A stretch of DNA of 64,000 bases from Winogradskyella thalassocola (GCF_900099995.1 NZ_FNCZ01000002.1:62001-126000); one strand, 5' to 3'. Shown: positions 27,833-35,930, numbered from the stretch's first letter. The notes: generated by a model from the letters alone, not told the origin. Translations and numbers: made by a program.

Positions 27833-28440
27833 AATTGGTTTATTTTCTGTCTATATAAATCATCTAATTCTAAAATTTCATCTAAATACGCTCGTTTTTG
27901 GCGTTTGCTTACGGCATCTTGACTTATACCAATGAGCTTAGCAAGGTCAGATTGAATCATATTTGGATGTTCTATGCTGAGTTTCATAATTTCTGCAGAG
28001 TTTACCGTCCAATTATCCATGGCAATTAAAGCAAGTTTAAAGTAAAGATTAAACTCAGTATTTATTACGTCGCTGTTGGTCTTAAGTTTTAAGTTGACTT
28101 TCTCTTTTTTTAAGGTTTCAAGAGTTTCACCAGAATATATAAAAGCTTCACCGTTAGATTCGCTTACCGTTTTACCTTGATACGTTTTGTCTCCGATACC
28201 AATAGCAAGCCGCACATCTAAACCTTTTATCGTTTTAATACATGCTTTTAAATATACAGCATTTTTAAAACTGTTGAGCGCGTCACTACATTCAATTTGA
28301 AAACTATCTCCTCTGTAGATTTCGTAGTCAGAAGTACGCGTAGATAGCGTGCTTAAAGTCGTTTTTAAGGTGTCTAACCATAAACTTTGACTCGTTGCTT
28401 CTCTAGATTTTATAATATCACCAGTAATTATACTTGTCAT
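27829..28440 (-). CDS. SatD family protein with C-terminal helix-turn-helix
   Basis: 203 residues. SatD pattern: I-I-T-G-D8-I-I-K-S-R, Y-R-G-D45-S-F-Q-I, R77-L-A-I-G-I-G-D and S-N-G-E-A-F-I-Y-S-G-E. The C-terminus (about 163-190) has a helix-turn-helix, Q-S-D-L-A-K-L-I-G-I-S-Q-D-A-V-S-K-R. The name derives from the streptococcal sat (secretion and acid tolerance) locus; biochemical role unknown. The placement of the two Asp and the RxxIGIG strand recalls class III nucleotidyl cyclases (my inference). Three spaced repeats cover its promoter, so autoregulation is likely. Confidence 0.78.
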   Translation of the reverse strand: MTSIITGDIIKSREATSQSLWLDTLKTTLSTLSTRTSDYEIYRGDSFQIECSDALNSFKNAVYLKACIKTIKGLDVRLAIGIGDKTYQGKTVSESNGEAFIYSGETLETLKKEKVNLKLKTNSDVINTEFNLYFKLALIAMDNWTVNSAEIMKLSIEHPNMIQSDLAKLIGISQDAVSKRQKRAYLDEILELDDLYRQKINQL

Positions 28441-28458
28441 ATATTCTTATATTATACT

Positions 28459-28530
28459 CAAATATATGCCTTTAAAACGGAATAATCTAATTTATGCCTT
28501 TATTATGGCATATTTACGGTTATGCCTTTA
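28459..28530 (-). promoter_or_regulatory. satD promoter with three 28-bp-spaced direct repeats
   Basis: TATATTTG on the minus strand (28466-28459) is a -7 element 19 bases before the SatD ATG. TATGCCTTTA (plus-strand reading) occurs at 28465, 28493 and 28521, exactly 28 bases apart; the first overlaps the -7 element. Beyond the 10-base core each copy also shares GG at offset 14-15 and TA at offset 18-19. The middle copy forms an inverted pair with GGCATA at 28507-28512. They look like operator sites. Confidence 0.65.
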
Positions 28531-28542
28531 AATGGGACTATT

Positions 28543-29931
28543 TTATAAATCATCTTCGGTAGCGCGTTTTATAATACTTTCCGGAAGTGATTTCTTAGCT
28601 TTAGCTCCCATTTTTTTAATCTTTTCGACACGAGAAATAAGATTACCTTTTCCGTCCACCAATTTATTCATAGCAGAAGAATAGTCACTTTTAGCAGCAT
28701 CAATCTTTTTGCCGACGCCAGTTAAATCAATGACCAAGCCTTCAAATTTATCGTAGAGTGCACCAGCTTGCTTCGCAATTTCTAAAGCATTTTGTTGCTG
28801 CTTTTCGTTATTCCACATGGAATCTATAGTACGCAAGGTTGCTAGTAGGGTAGAAGGAGTAACAATTACTATGTTTTGTTCAAAAGCTTTATTATATAAT
28901 GAATTGTCTTCATTTATGGCAACTGCAAAAGCAGGTTCAATAGGAATAAACATTAAAACGAAATCAGGAGATTCAATATCATATAAATCTTGATAATTTT
29001 TCGCAGAAAGTTGATCGACGTGTTTTTTAATAGAATTCACATGCGCTTTTAAAAACAATGGGCGTTGGTCGTCTTCAGCATTTACAAACTGCTCGTAAGC
29101 AGTTAAGGACACTTTAGAATCGATGATCATTTTTTTAGAATCCGGTAGATGTAATACCACATCTGGCATCACACGAGAACCATCCTCGCGCTGAAAGTTT
29201 TGTTGTACAAAATACTCTCTATCTTTCTCAAGTCCAGATTTTTCTAAGACACGCTCTAAGACTAATTCGCCCCAATTTCCTTGCGTTTTACTATCACCTT
29301 TTAACGCTCTAGTAAGATTTGTGGCTTCTTTAGCCATGATTTGGTTAAGGTCTTTAAGCCCTACTAATTGCTCTTTTAAAGCCGAGTGCATACTGATACT
29401 TTCCTTTTGTGTATCATCAACTTTTTTCTCGAAGAGTTGTATTTTTTCTTGTAAAGGATTTAAGATATTTTTGATGTTCTCTTTATTCTGAAGTGTGAAT
29501 TTTTCAGATTTTTCATCTAAAATCTTAGAAGCCATTAATTCAAAATCCTTACGCAATTGCTCTTGTTGTAAGACGAGTTCTTCGTCGCGTTTTAAGTTTG
29601 CTTTTTCAAGATTCTCGTATTCTGAATTACGTCTAGAAAGTTCTGTGTTTAAAAAGTCTTTTTCTCGTCTAATCGCTTCACGTTCAATTTCAATTTTAGA
29701 AATCGTCTCTTTTAATTCCGTTAATTGTTGGGTGAAATATTGATTCTGTTTTTGGTTTTCAGTTTCAGAATAGGTTTTAAATTCATTGAATTGTTGTTGC
29801 AAATTAGCATTACGCTCTTCTAAAGTGCTTTTGTCACTTTTACTCTTTAATTGCGAAAATTTGAGACCAATAAATGCACCGATACCTGCGGAAATAATAA
29901 TAGCTAAAAATAGAATTAGTGAGTCGTTCAT
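28543..29931 (-). CDS. rmuC: DNA recombination protein RmuC
   Basis: 462 residues. N-terminal membrane helix (about 5-22), long coiled coil (about 35-190), then the RmuC core: G-N-W-G-E-L-V-L-E, D-V-V-L-H-L-P-D, I-I-D-S-K-V-S-L and F-I-P-I-E-P-A-F. RmuC limits inversions and rearrangements and has a nuclease-like fold. Length and domain order normal. The upstream neighbour is the reverse transcriptase gene on the same strand, 56 bases away. Confidence 0.93.
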   Translation of the reverse strand: MNDSLILFLAIIISAGIGAFIGLKFSQLKSKSDKSTLEERNANLQQQFNEFKTYSETENQKQNQYFTQQLTELKETISKIEIEREAIRREKDFLNTELSRRNSEYENLEKANLKRDEELVLQQEQLRKDFELMASKILDEKSEKFTLQNKENIKNILNPLQEKIQLFEKKVDDTQKESISMHSALKEQLVGLKDLNQIMAKEATNLTRALKGDSKTQGNWGELVLERVLEKSGLEKDREYFVQQNFQREDGSRVMPDVVLHLPDSKKMIIDSKVSLTAYEQFVNAEDDQRPLFLKAHVNSIKKHVDQLSAKNYQDLYDIESPDFVLMFIPIEPAFAVAINEDNSLYNKAFEQNIVIVTPSTLLATLRTIDSMWNNEKQQQNALEIAKQAGALYDKFEGLVIDLTGVGKKIDAAKSDYSSAMNKLVDGKGNLISRVEKIKKMGAKAKKSLPESIIKRATEDDL

Positions 29932-29987
29932 AGTTTGAATTATGTATTGGTGTAAAAGTAATAAATTATAGGGATTGATTTTTTAGA

Positions 29988-31499
29988 CTATGAATCTTTT
30001 CTAACATTAGAAAAATCGTATTTTTTCAATGTTTTCTGTAAGATTTTCCAATGATTACGAAGCTGTCTTTTGATTTCAGGTGCCTCCAAATCATCAGAAG
30101 CTCTGTATGCATATCTTAAATAATTACCTCTAAATTTTCGCTCGAAATATTCAGTTTTTGCTTTACCATTAATAAATACAGTTCTCTTAGCGGGAAGCAT
30201 TCTAGATTGTTCACCTTTAAAACTAAAAAGCCTATAAATTTTTCGTTTAAAAAGTGGTGCTTCATCAATGAGATGCTTTTCTTTTATTATTTCGACACGT
30301 TTATGTTTGCGTTTTACAGTTTCTTTCATTTCTCTGTAAAATTTTGCAAGATTTTTTGATTTTATCAATGTTTGATATCCATAGAATTCAAAGCCTAGAT
30401 AATTTAAAGGAAGGTTTTCTTTTAAACTACCTTCTTTTTCAATTTTATAAGATTGTAAGCGACCTTTGTTTAATTTGAAAAGCGTTTTTTCTGTTTTCTC
30501 CAGTGAAACAGTCAATTTATTCTTTATCATTTCTTCTTCAACAAAATCTTCAATTAATTTTATTTGATTCTCTTTACAGATCATAACAATATCATCAGAG
30601 TATCTTCGGTAAAATACGTTTTGCTTTATTGATAATTCATTTATCACAGACTTATCAAAATCAAGCATATAAATGTTTGCTAATAATGCACTAATTGGCA
30701 ACCCTTGTGGTATGCCCATTAAGTTTTTATCAGTATCTTTTTTTTGATTTTTATGAATTATTACATCAGAATTAATGAGGTCTTTTATATTATTAAAAAA
30801 GGTGTGTTTACCATCTTTTTTAAGCTTTGATAATTCCTTTTCATCAAAATGACCATTCTTAGTTTTTAAGTCTTTTAGTTTTACATAAGAAAATCTAGTT
30901 GTAGCTTTAAAAAGATTGAAATGATCTTTTGGCAATGTTTTATGACCTAATATTTTCGCCCATGCTAATTTTAATTTTTTGTGATTAAGGCTAGGGAAGA
31001 AGTTTTCAATATCTAAAACTAAAGCAACGCAATTTTGTCTTCGTTTTATTTCATCAAAGACATCTTTTGCAAAATGTACGTTGTTCTTGTACTTTAGTTT
31101 GTCGTCAGTTTCAATTTGTCTATATGCAGTTATAGAATTAGAAAGTAATGGGTTTCGTTTTAGATAAGCCTCATATTTAGGCGTAATAATTTGTTGCGTG
31201 TAATATGAATATAGGTGAGCATCTATATGAGTAGCATACAGAATTTCGCGGATTTTTGTATTAGAAACTACCTTTCCGTTTTTTACTTTTTTATGAGAAC
31301 GTCTTTCTTCTCCATCAAAATCAGATAGCTTATAACGTCTTTGTTTAATTTCTTTAAAAATTAAAGGGAAAAAAGAATGATGAGATACCTTTTTTTGATT
31401 TGTAATATAGCGTTCAATGCTTTTTCTAACAGACAAAGGTGTCTTATTAGAAAAATGTGGATAACCTCTGTCTTTAAACCAATCTTTTTGAGCTCTCAT
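29988..31499 (-). CDS. stand-alone reverse transcriptase, probable antiphage type
   Basis: 503 residues from ATG 31499 (M-R-A-Q-K-D-W-F); the frame continues upstream to 31604 only with TTG, into the structured RNA. Polymerase motifs: A, L-D163-I-E-N-F-F-P-S; B, G-I-P-Q-G-L-P-I-S (262-270); C, Y300-S-D-D, so both catalytic Asp are intact. About 150 N-terminal and 120 basic C-terminal residues are of unknown fold. No maturase, HNH, integrase or retron VTG motif. Overall size and the adjoining hairpin-rich leader fit the unknown-group/DRT defence RTs. Subtype not determined. Confidence 0.85.
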   Translation of the reverse strand: MRAQKDWFKDRGYPHFSNKTPLSVRKSIERYITNQKKVSHHSFFPLIFKEIKQRRYKLSDFDGEERRSHKKVKNGKVVSNTKIREILYATHIDAHLYSYYTQQIITPKYEAYLKRNPLLSNSITAYRQIETDDKLKYKNNVHFAKDVFDEIKRRQNCVALVLDIENFFPSLNHKKLKLAWAKILGHKTLPKDHFNLFKATTRFSYVKLKDLKTKNGHFDEKELSKLKKDGKHTFFNNIKDLINSDVIIHKNQKKDTDKNLMGIPQGLPISALLANIYMLDFDKSVINELSIKQNVFYRRYSDDIVMICKENQIKLIEDFVEEEMIKNKLTVSLEKTEKTLFKLNKGRLQSYKIEKEGSLKENLPLNYLGFEFYGYQTLIKSKNLAKFYREMKETVKRKHKRVEIIKEKHLIDEAPLFKRKIYRLFSFKGEQSRMLPAKRTVFINGKAKTEYFERKFRGNYLRYAYRASDDLEAPEIKRQLRNHWKILQKTLKKYDFSNVRKDS

Positions 31500-31593
31500 A
31501 GTTAAATAAAAGTAAGAGAAGTTCTCGCACGTATTTATAACAGAATAAAACTTACATCTATTAGAAGATTGAACCATTAGCCAAATTCTCGAC

Positions 31594-31855
31594 TCACGCT
31601 GCAATTGTACGTGAAAATTAAATACATATCAATAATGACAGCAATAATCTCTTTGATGGTCTATGCATCTCTAGGAACCTTAGATATACTCAATTACTTA
31701 AAGGTAATCAGTGTTCTAGCAAGAATTTGTTCAACACTTTCGAAAGTGGCAGGACAAAGTTCTTGCAGGTTAAATCTAAATGCATTAACTTACTTAGTGC
31801 TTAACCGCCATATTTATTATCCCTTTTTAATATAAAAAGGTTGGGTTAAGTGATT
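31594..31855 (-). ncRNA. candidate structured ncRNA upstream of reverse transcriptase
   Basis: About 260 bases without a convincing gene, rich in paired segments (plus coordinates): TCACG 31594-31598 with CGTGA 31610-31614; CTAGGAAC/GTTCTAG 31671-31719 enclosing ATTAC/GTAAT; a long hairpin 31719-31766 (GCAAGAA/TTCTTGC, TTTGT/ACAAA, CACTTT/AAAGTG); CTTAACC/GGTTAAG 31800-31850 enclosing CCTTTTT/AAAAAGG. Strand assumed minus (with the RT). Boundaries and promoter not resolved. In DRT2 and DRT9 such an RNA is the template or scaffold for the RT. Confidence 0.5.
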
Positions 31856-31971
31856 GATTAAAAACCAATACCGTAGTTCAACAAATGTTTTATTCCTTTT
31901 AACTAAAGAACTTCCTTACTTTCAGGTAAATATAAGGTTTTTATTATTTTCAGTTTAAAATAAGTAAAGAA

Positions 31972-32712
31972 ATGAAATTAAAAAACAAATTTAGTTTAGG
32001 TGAGATTGTAACATTTAAATCACACCCCCTTTTATATGACTATTACATTAAAGGTGATGGTAAATTAGTGCCTCCTTTTATGATTGTATCAGAAGTCCAT
32101 TTTGAAAGTAAAAAGAAAATAATAGTGGATGAAAGATTAGGCGAGATAATAGGTGAAAGAATTAAATATTTATGTGTTTATTTTGACGATAATAGATGTC
32201 AATTCAATGAAGTATGTATTTATGAAAGTATGTTAGAAAATTATAAATCAATATGCATTGCAAGAAACGATAGTATAAACGACAATGATAATTATAAAAG
32301 CTTAATTAAAGAGGCTGAAAGCTACACTACACCTAAATATAAATACGGTAATGTAGTTTATTTTAAAACTAAAAAATTCGAGATTTTTAAGAAACGCATT
32401 TCTGTAAGAGTTGTTAGGAATTTAAAAAATAAAAAGAAAAGAGAAAAGGAACATAAGAAAGAAATAACTCAGTACGTTGTTAATTATTCTTCACCAGATT
32501 TTATTTTGAGTGGTTTAAAAAAGCAAATGATTGATGATTCATTTTACCCAAATGGGGACAGGAAAAAAATTACTTCGGAATTACTTTTTAAAGTAAAGTG
32601 GTTTAATAGTTTTCAAATGAAATTTAGCGAACATTTCTTGCCTAAAGAATGTTTTATGAGAGAACAACCTTTTCCTACTGAAATCAAACACAATAGTGAC
32701 GAGGAAGAATAA
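31972..32712 (+). CDS. lysine-rich protein with two SH3/KOW-like segments, unknown function
   Basis: 246 residues, no signal peptide. Two segments look related: F-S-L-G-E-I-V-T-F-K near residue 6 and Y-K-Y-G-N-V-V-Y-F-K near 123, both 'G-x-V-x-F-K' starts of small beta barrels; the first is followed by V-P-P-F-M-I-V-S-E-V, the second by a very basic loop (K-N-K-K-K-R-E-K-E-H-K-K). Acidic C-terminus D-E-E-E. I do not recognise a named family. It diverges from the RT with the structured RNA between, so it may be a partner. It ends 2 bases from the convergent btuD-like gene. Confidence 0.65.
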   Translation: MKLKNKFSLGEIVTFKSHPLLYDYYIKGDGKLVPPFMIVSEVHFESKKKIIVDERLGEIIGERIKYLCVYFDDNRCQFNEVCIYESMLENYKSICIARNDSINDNDNYKSLIKEAESYTTPKYKYGNVVYFKTKKFEIFKKRISVRVVRNLKNKKKREKEHKKEITQYVVNYSSPDFILSGLKKQMIDDSFYPNGDRKKITSELLFKVKWFNSFQMKFSEHFLPKECFMREQPFPTEIKHNSDEEE

Positions 32713-32714
32713 CC

Positions 32715-33509
32715 TTATTTCGTCACTCTAAAGCTTCCTGTTTTATCATCAAAAACAATTAGATCTTTAGGGAAAAGGGATTCAAAAACACCTTCAGTAA
32801 TTAAATGACAAGGTTGATTGCAGACCACATTATCCTTTTGCATTACAATCATTGTATCACAAAGTTGAATGGCTAAATCAATTTCATGCGAAGAAAATAA
32901 AATGGTTTTACCGGTTTCTTTGGTTAACTTTTGAAGCAGTTTTAAAATGTAGGCTTTATGATACATATCGAGATGCGACGTGGGTTCATCTAAAACAATA
33001 ACATCAGTATCTTGAGCTAAAGCGCGCGCAATCATAACTTTTTGTAGCTGTCCATCACTAAGTTCGTAGCATTTTTTGTCTTTTAATTCTAAAATATTGA
33101 CCAGTGTCAAAGCCTTTTTTATAATCGTAGTATCGTTTTCGGTTAGGTTGCCAATCCAATTGGTATACGGATGCCGTCCTAAAGCAACAAGCTCAATAAC
33201 CGAAAGATTTTTAGATGATAAAGGTTCTGTTAATACAATACTCAATTGTTTAGCAAGCTCTAAAGTGGTGGTGGTTTTAAGGTCTTTATTATTAAGGCGT
33301 ATAGAACCCGATAATTCTGGCTGTACTTTGATTAGTGTTCTTAATAAGGTCGATTTACCAATACCATTAGCTCCAACTAAGCCAATGAGTTGCCCTTTTT
33401 GCAATTCAAAATTTATATTTGAAGCAATGACAGTTTCAGCTTTCTTAGTTTTATAACCAATGGAAAGTTGATGTGCTTTGAGGATGGTATGTTGCTTGTT
33501 TTCTTTCAC
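32715..33509 (-). CDS. btuD: cobalamin/iron-type ABC transporter ATPase
   Basis: 264 residues. Walker A G-A-N-G-I-G-K-S-T, Q-loop V-L-T-E, signature L-S-D-G-Q-L-Q-K, Walker B V-I-V-L-D-E-P-T, H-loop S-S-H-E. FecE/BtuD-type subunit. Order BtuF-BtuC-BtuD next to a cobalamin riboswitch and BtuB identifies the substrate as vitamin B12 or a precursor; sequence alone would also allow ferric siderophores. The signature has D for the usual G (L-S-D-G-Q), tolerated in this family. Confidence 0.85.
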   Translation of the reverse strand: MKENKQHTILKAHQLSIGYKTKKAETVIASNINFELQKGQLIGLVGANGIGKSTLLRTLIKVQPELSGSIRLNNKDLKTTTTLELAKQLSIVLTEPLSSKNLSVIELVALGRHPYTNWIGNLTENDTTIIKKALTLVNILELKDKKCYELSDGQLQKVMIARALAQDTDVIVLDEPTSHLDMYHKAYILKLLQKLTKETGKTILFSSHEIDLAIQLCDTMIVMQKDNVVCNQPCHLITEGVFESLFPKDLIVFDDKTGSFRVTK

Positions 33510-33522
33510 TAAATTGATTTAC

Positions 33523-33555
33523 AGACCTGTCAGGTTTTTAAAACCTGACAGGTCT
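33523..33555. repeat. 33-bp perfect palindrome (REP-like)
   Basis: 16-base arms (33523-33538 and 33540-33555) separated by one T. Arms read AGACCTGTCAGGTTTT and its exact complement. It lies in the 54-base gap between the permease and ATPase genes of one operon. I recall similar AGACCTGTCAGG palindromes scattered in Flavobacteria genomes; no second copy was noticed in this window. Confidence 0.8.
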
Positions 33556-33563
33556 CCATAATA

Positions 33564-34595
33564 TTAAAACATCATTTTTCGTTGTCTTACTAATAACCAT
33601 ATTACAACCGGAGCTCCAACTAAAGCGGTAATCGCATTAATGGGTAAGGTGTAATCACTATTTGGAACTTGTGCAATAGTATCGCAAATAAGCATCACAA
33701 TACCACCAAATAAAAATACGGCAGGTAATAATATTTTATGGTTTGTGGTTTTAAAAATTTGACGTGTTAAATGCGGAATTGCCAAACCAATAAATGCAAT
33801 TGGGCCCGCAAAAGCAGTGATGGTTCCTGCAATTAAACTGGTAGCGACAATGATGATAAATCGGCTTTGTTTTAAATTTAAACCGAGGCTTTTGGCATAA
33901 TTATCACCAAGTAATAAACTGTTTAGTCCTTTTATGGAGGCGATACTCAATATGAGTCCGATAGCATAAATACAGAAGAAAATTAAAAGCTCACTCCAAG
34001 ATAGATTACTCAAACTTCCAAATCCCCAAAAGATGTATTGTTGTAATTGTTCGGCAGAACTGAAATAGGAAAGTACACTCACAATAGCTGCTGTAATACT
34101 TCCAAACATTAATCCAATTATAAGAATAGCCATAGTGTCTCTCACTTTATTAGAAACCGCTAAAACAGCTAGTAAAACTAGAAAACTTCCTAAACTCGCC
34201 GCAATAACAATGCTCCATTTTGTTGCTAGAGCAGTAGCAAATAAGCCACCAAACAATCCTGAGCCTAAAATAACCAGAGCTACTCCTAAACTAGCGCCCG
34301 AACTGATACCTAAAACAAATGGTCCTGCTAAGGGATTTCTAAATAGGGTTTGCATCAATAATCCGGAAATACCCAAACCTGATCCAACCATAATAGCTGT
34401 TATGGCTTTTGGCAATCTATAATCCATGATGATGACGTTCCAGTTTGAAGAAGATTCTACAGACCCAAAAAAGCTTCCAAATATACTTTTTAAGGGAATA
34501 TTGATGGAACCCAAACTGATATTCACCACAAAACAAACCAATAAAGCGAATGCGAGCAAGGTAAATTGAAGTCGATATGTTTTTTGTTCACCCAA
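33564..34595 (-). CDS. btuC: FecCD/BtuC-type ABC permease
   Basis: 343 residues with about ten membrane helices. Typical BtuC/FecCD segments: G-S-G-L-G-I-S-G-L-L-M-Q, N-P-L-A-G-P-F-V-L-G-I-S-S-G-A-S-L-G and G-P-I-A-F-I-G-L-A-I-P-H. Inner-membrane channel for B12 with the adjacent ATPase and binding protein. Its start is immediately after the BtuF stop (no gap). Confidence 0.88.
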   Translation of the reverse strand: MGEQKTYRLQFTLLAFALLVCFVVNISLGSINIPLKSIFGSFFGSVESSSNWNVIIMDYRLPKAITAIMVGSGLGISGLLMQTLFRNPLAGPFVLGISSGASLGVALVILGSGLFGGLFATALATKWSIVIAASLGSFLVLLAVLAVSNKVRDTMAILIIGLMFGSITAAIVSVLSYFSSAEQLQQYIFWGFGSLSNLSWSELLIFFCIYAIGLILSIASIKGLNSLLLGDNYAKSLGLNLKQSRFIIIVATSLIAGTITAFAGPIAFIGLAIPHLTRQIFKTTNHKILLPAVFLFGGIVMLICDTIAQVPNSDYTLPINAITALVGAPVVIWLLVRQRKMMF

Positions 34596-35741
34596 TTAAT
34601 TAAGACGTTTAAAGAAATAAGGAGTATAATCTGTTAGCAATTCGGGATGGCAAATTTTTATTAAATCTTTTAAAACTAAATCCGGTCTAGCTGTTCCCAA
34701 CTCATAATATAAAACACCACCCGTTTCCCCTGTTGTGTTGGCGAAGCTGTAGATGTTTTTGGTTTTAAAAGCTTCAAAATTGGTATATAATGCATTCGTT
34801 TCTTCTAATTGTTTTAAGCTAGAATAGTAAGATGGGCTTAACCACAAATCAGCATCCTTAGCTTTGTCTAATACCACTTCAAAACTTAAAGCTAAACTAC
34901 CATTACCTGTGGTGCCGCTCCATAAATAATTAACATTGGCATCTTTTAAAAATTGGGCTTCAGGACTAGAACCATTTGGTAAATACCATACGTCTTTATG
35001 CATCGCTCCACTTAAAATTGTGGGTTGATGTTTTGCTTGTTTGGCAATTGCTTTTGCCGCTAAATAATCGCGTTCAATGGTATTAAAAATAGAATCGGCT
35101 TCTTTTTCTTTATTAAAAAGGACACCGAAGAATTTAATCCATTCCGCTTTTGCTAAAGCTGAAGATTCTGCCCAATCCCCATTATAAATGACAGGAATAC
35201 CTGCTTTTTTTATGGTTTCGAAGGTTTTGTTTACACCATCAACGCCAAAGCCAACAACAACATCTGGGTTTAGAGCGAGTAAAACTTCTGTATTAATACC
35301 CTCATTTTTTCCTAGCTCTCTTACCTTTCCATCGTTAATCAACTGTCTGGTCTTTTCTGAGGACACATAATCTGAACCGGGAAAACCAATTAAGGTTTCT
35401 TCAACTCCTAAAAGTTCCAATGCCGGAATATGAGTTGTAGACGTCACTACCGTTTTAGTAATTGGTGTAAGAATAACACCATCATAATCGGCTTTATTAT
35501 AAGTGGTTTTTGCAGCTTGCTCTTTTGTGAGTAATAAATAGGTATATGTTTTTTCTGCCTCTGGCCACGCTTTAGTGATTTCTATGGTTTTACTCTGATC
35601 TGATTGCGAAATTTTAAAACCTTCAGCATATTTTAAAGCAATGTCTTTGGTTTCCGTTTGAGGTAAAATGGTATCGTTTTTAGTTTCATTTTTACATGCA
35701 CTAACGATAAGCAGAAGAATTAAGAACTTAATGATTTTCAT
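34596..35741 (-). CDS. btuF: cobalamin-type substrate-binding lipoprotein
   Basis: 381 residues. Lipobox V-S-A-C-K. Class III periplasmic binding protein (TroA/BtuF type): L-E-L-L-G-V-E-E-T-L-I-G near 115, L-A-L-N-P-D-V-V-V-G-F-G near 150, and L-G-T-A-R-P-D-L-V near 350. Presents B12 to the BtuC permease. First gene of the minus-strand btuFCD operon, divergent from the riboswitch-controlled btuB unit. Confidence 0.85.
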   Translation of the reverse strand: MKIIKFLILLLIVSACKNETKNDTILPQTETKDIALKYAEGFKISQSDQSKTIEITKAWPEAEKTYTYLLLTKEQAAKTTYNKADYDGVILTPITKTVVTSTTHIPALELLGVEETLIGFPGSDYVSSEKTRQLINDGKVRELGKNEGINTEVLLALNPDVVVGFGVDGVNKTFETIKKAGIPVIYNGDWAESSALAKAEWIKFFGVLFNKEKEADSIFNTIERDYLAAKAIAKQAKHQPTILSGAMHKDVWYLPNGSSPEAQFLKDANVNYLWSGTTGNGSLALSFEVVLDKAKDADLWLSPSYYSSLKQLEETNALYTNFEAFKTKNIYSFANTTGETGGVLYYELGTARPDLVLKDLIKICHPELLTDYTPYFFKRLN

Positions 35742-35801
35742 ATGTAACCTTTGTAACTAATATTTAAGTATTGAACTTTTAACTTTGTTAAAACTACGGT
35801 C

Positions 35802-35915
35802 ATGAGAGACGATTCAAATTTAACACTATATATCGTTGCAGGAATAATCCTAGCACATTTTTTAATCGGTTTCATTTATTTAATCTATAAAATGAATAAG
35901 AAAAATGACGATTAA
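35802..35915 (+). CDS. 37-residue single-pass membrane peptide
   Basis: ATG to TAA, beginning M-R-D-D-S-N-L-T and ending K-K-N-D-D, with one hydrophobic helix (Y-I-V-A-G-I-I-L-A-H-F-L-I-G-F-I-Y-L, about residues 10-28). A TAACTTTG element lies at 35780-35787. It sits between btuF and the cobalamin riboswitch, so a small accessory subunit of B12 uptake is conceivable. Too short for homology judgement by eye, but helix and charged ends look real. Confidence 0.5.
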   Translation: MRDDSNLTLYIVAGIILAHFLIGFIYLIYKMNKKNDD

Positions 35916-35930
35916 TCTCATAACTTGTTC

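Noticed and set aside
29988..31855. Group II intron
   Set aside because: The RT has no visible maturase or HNH part, and the structured RNA is only upstream; no domain V-like hairpin was seen downstream of the RT, which runs directly into the rmuC gap.
29988..31855. Classical retron
   Set aside because: No VTG motif in the RT and no clear a1/a2 inverted ends or branching-G context found in the RNA. Not fully excluded.
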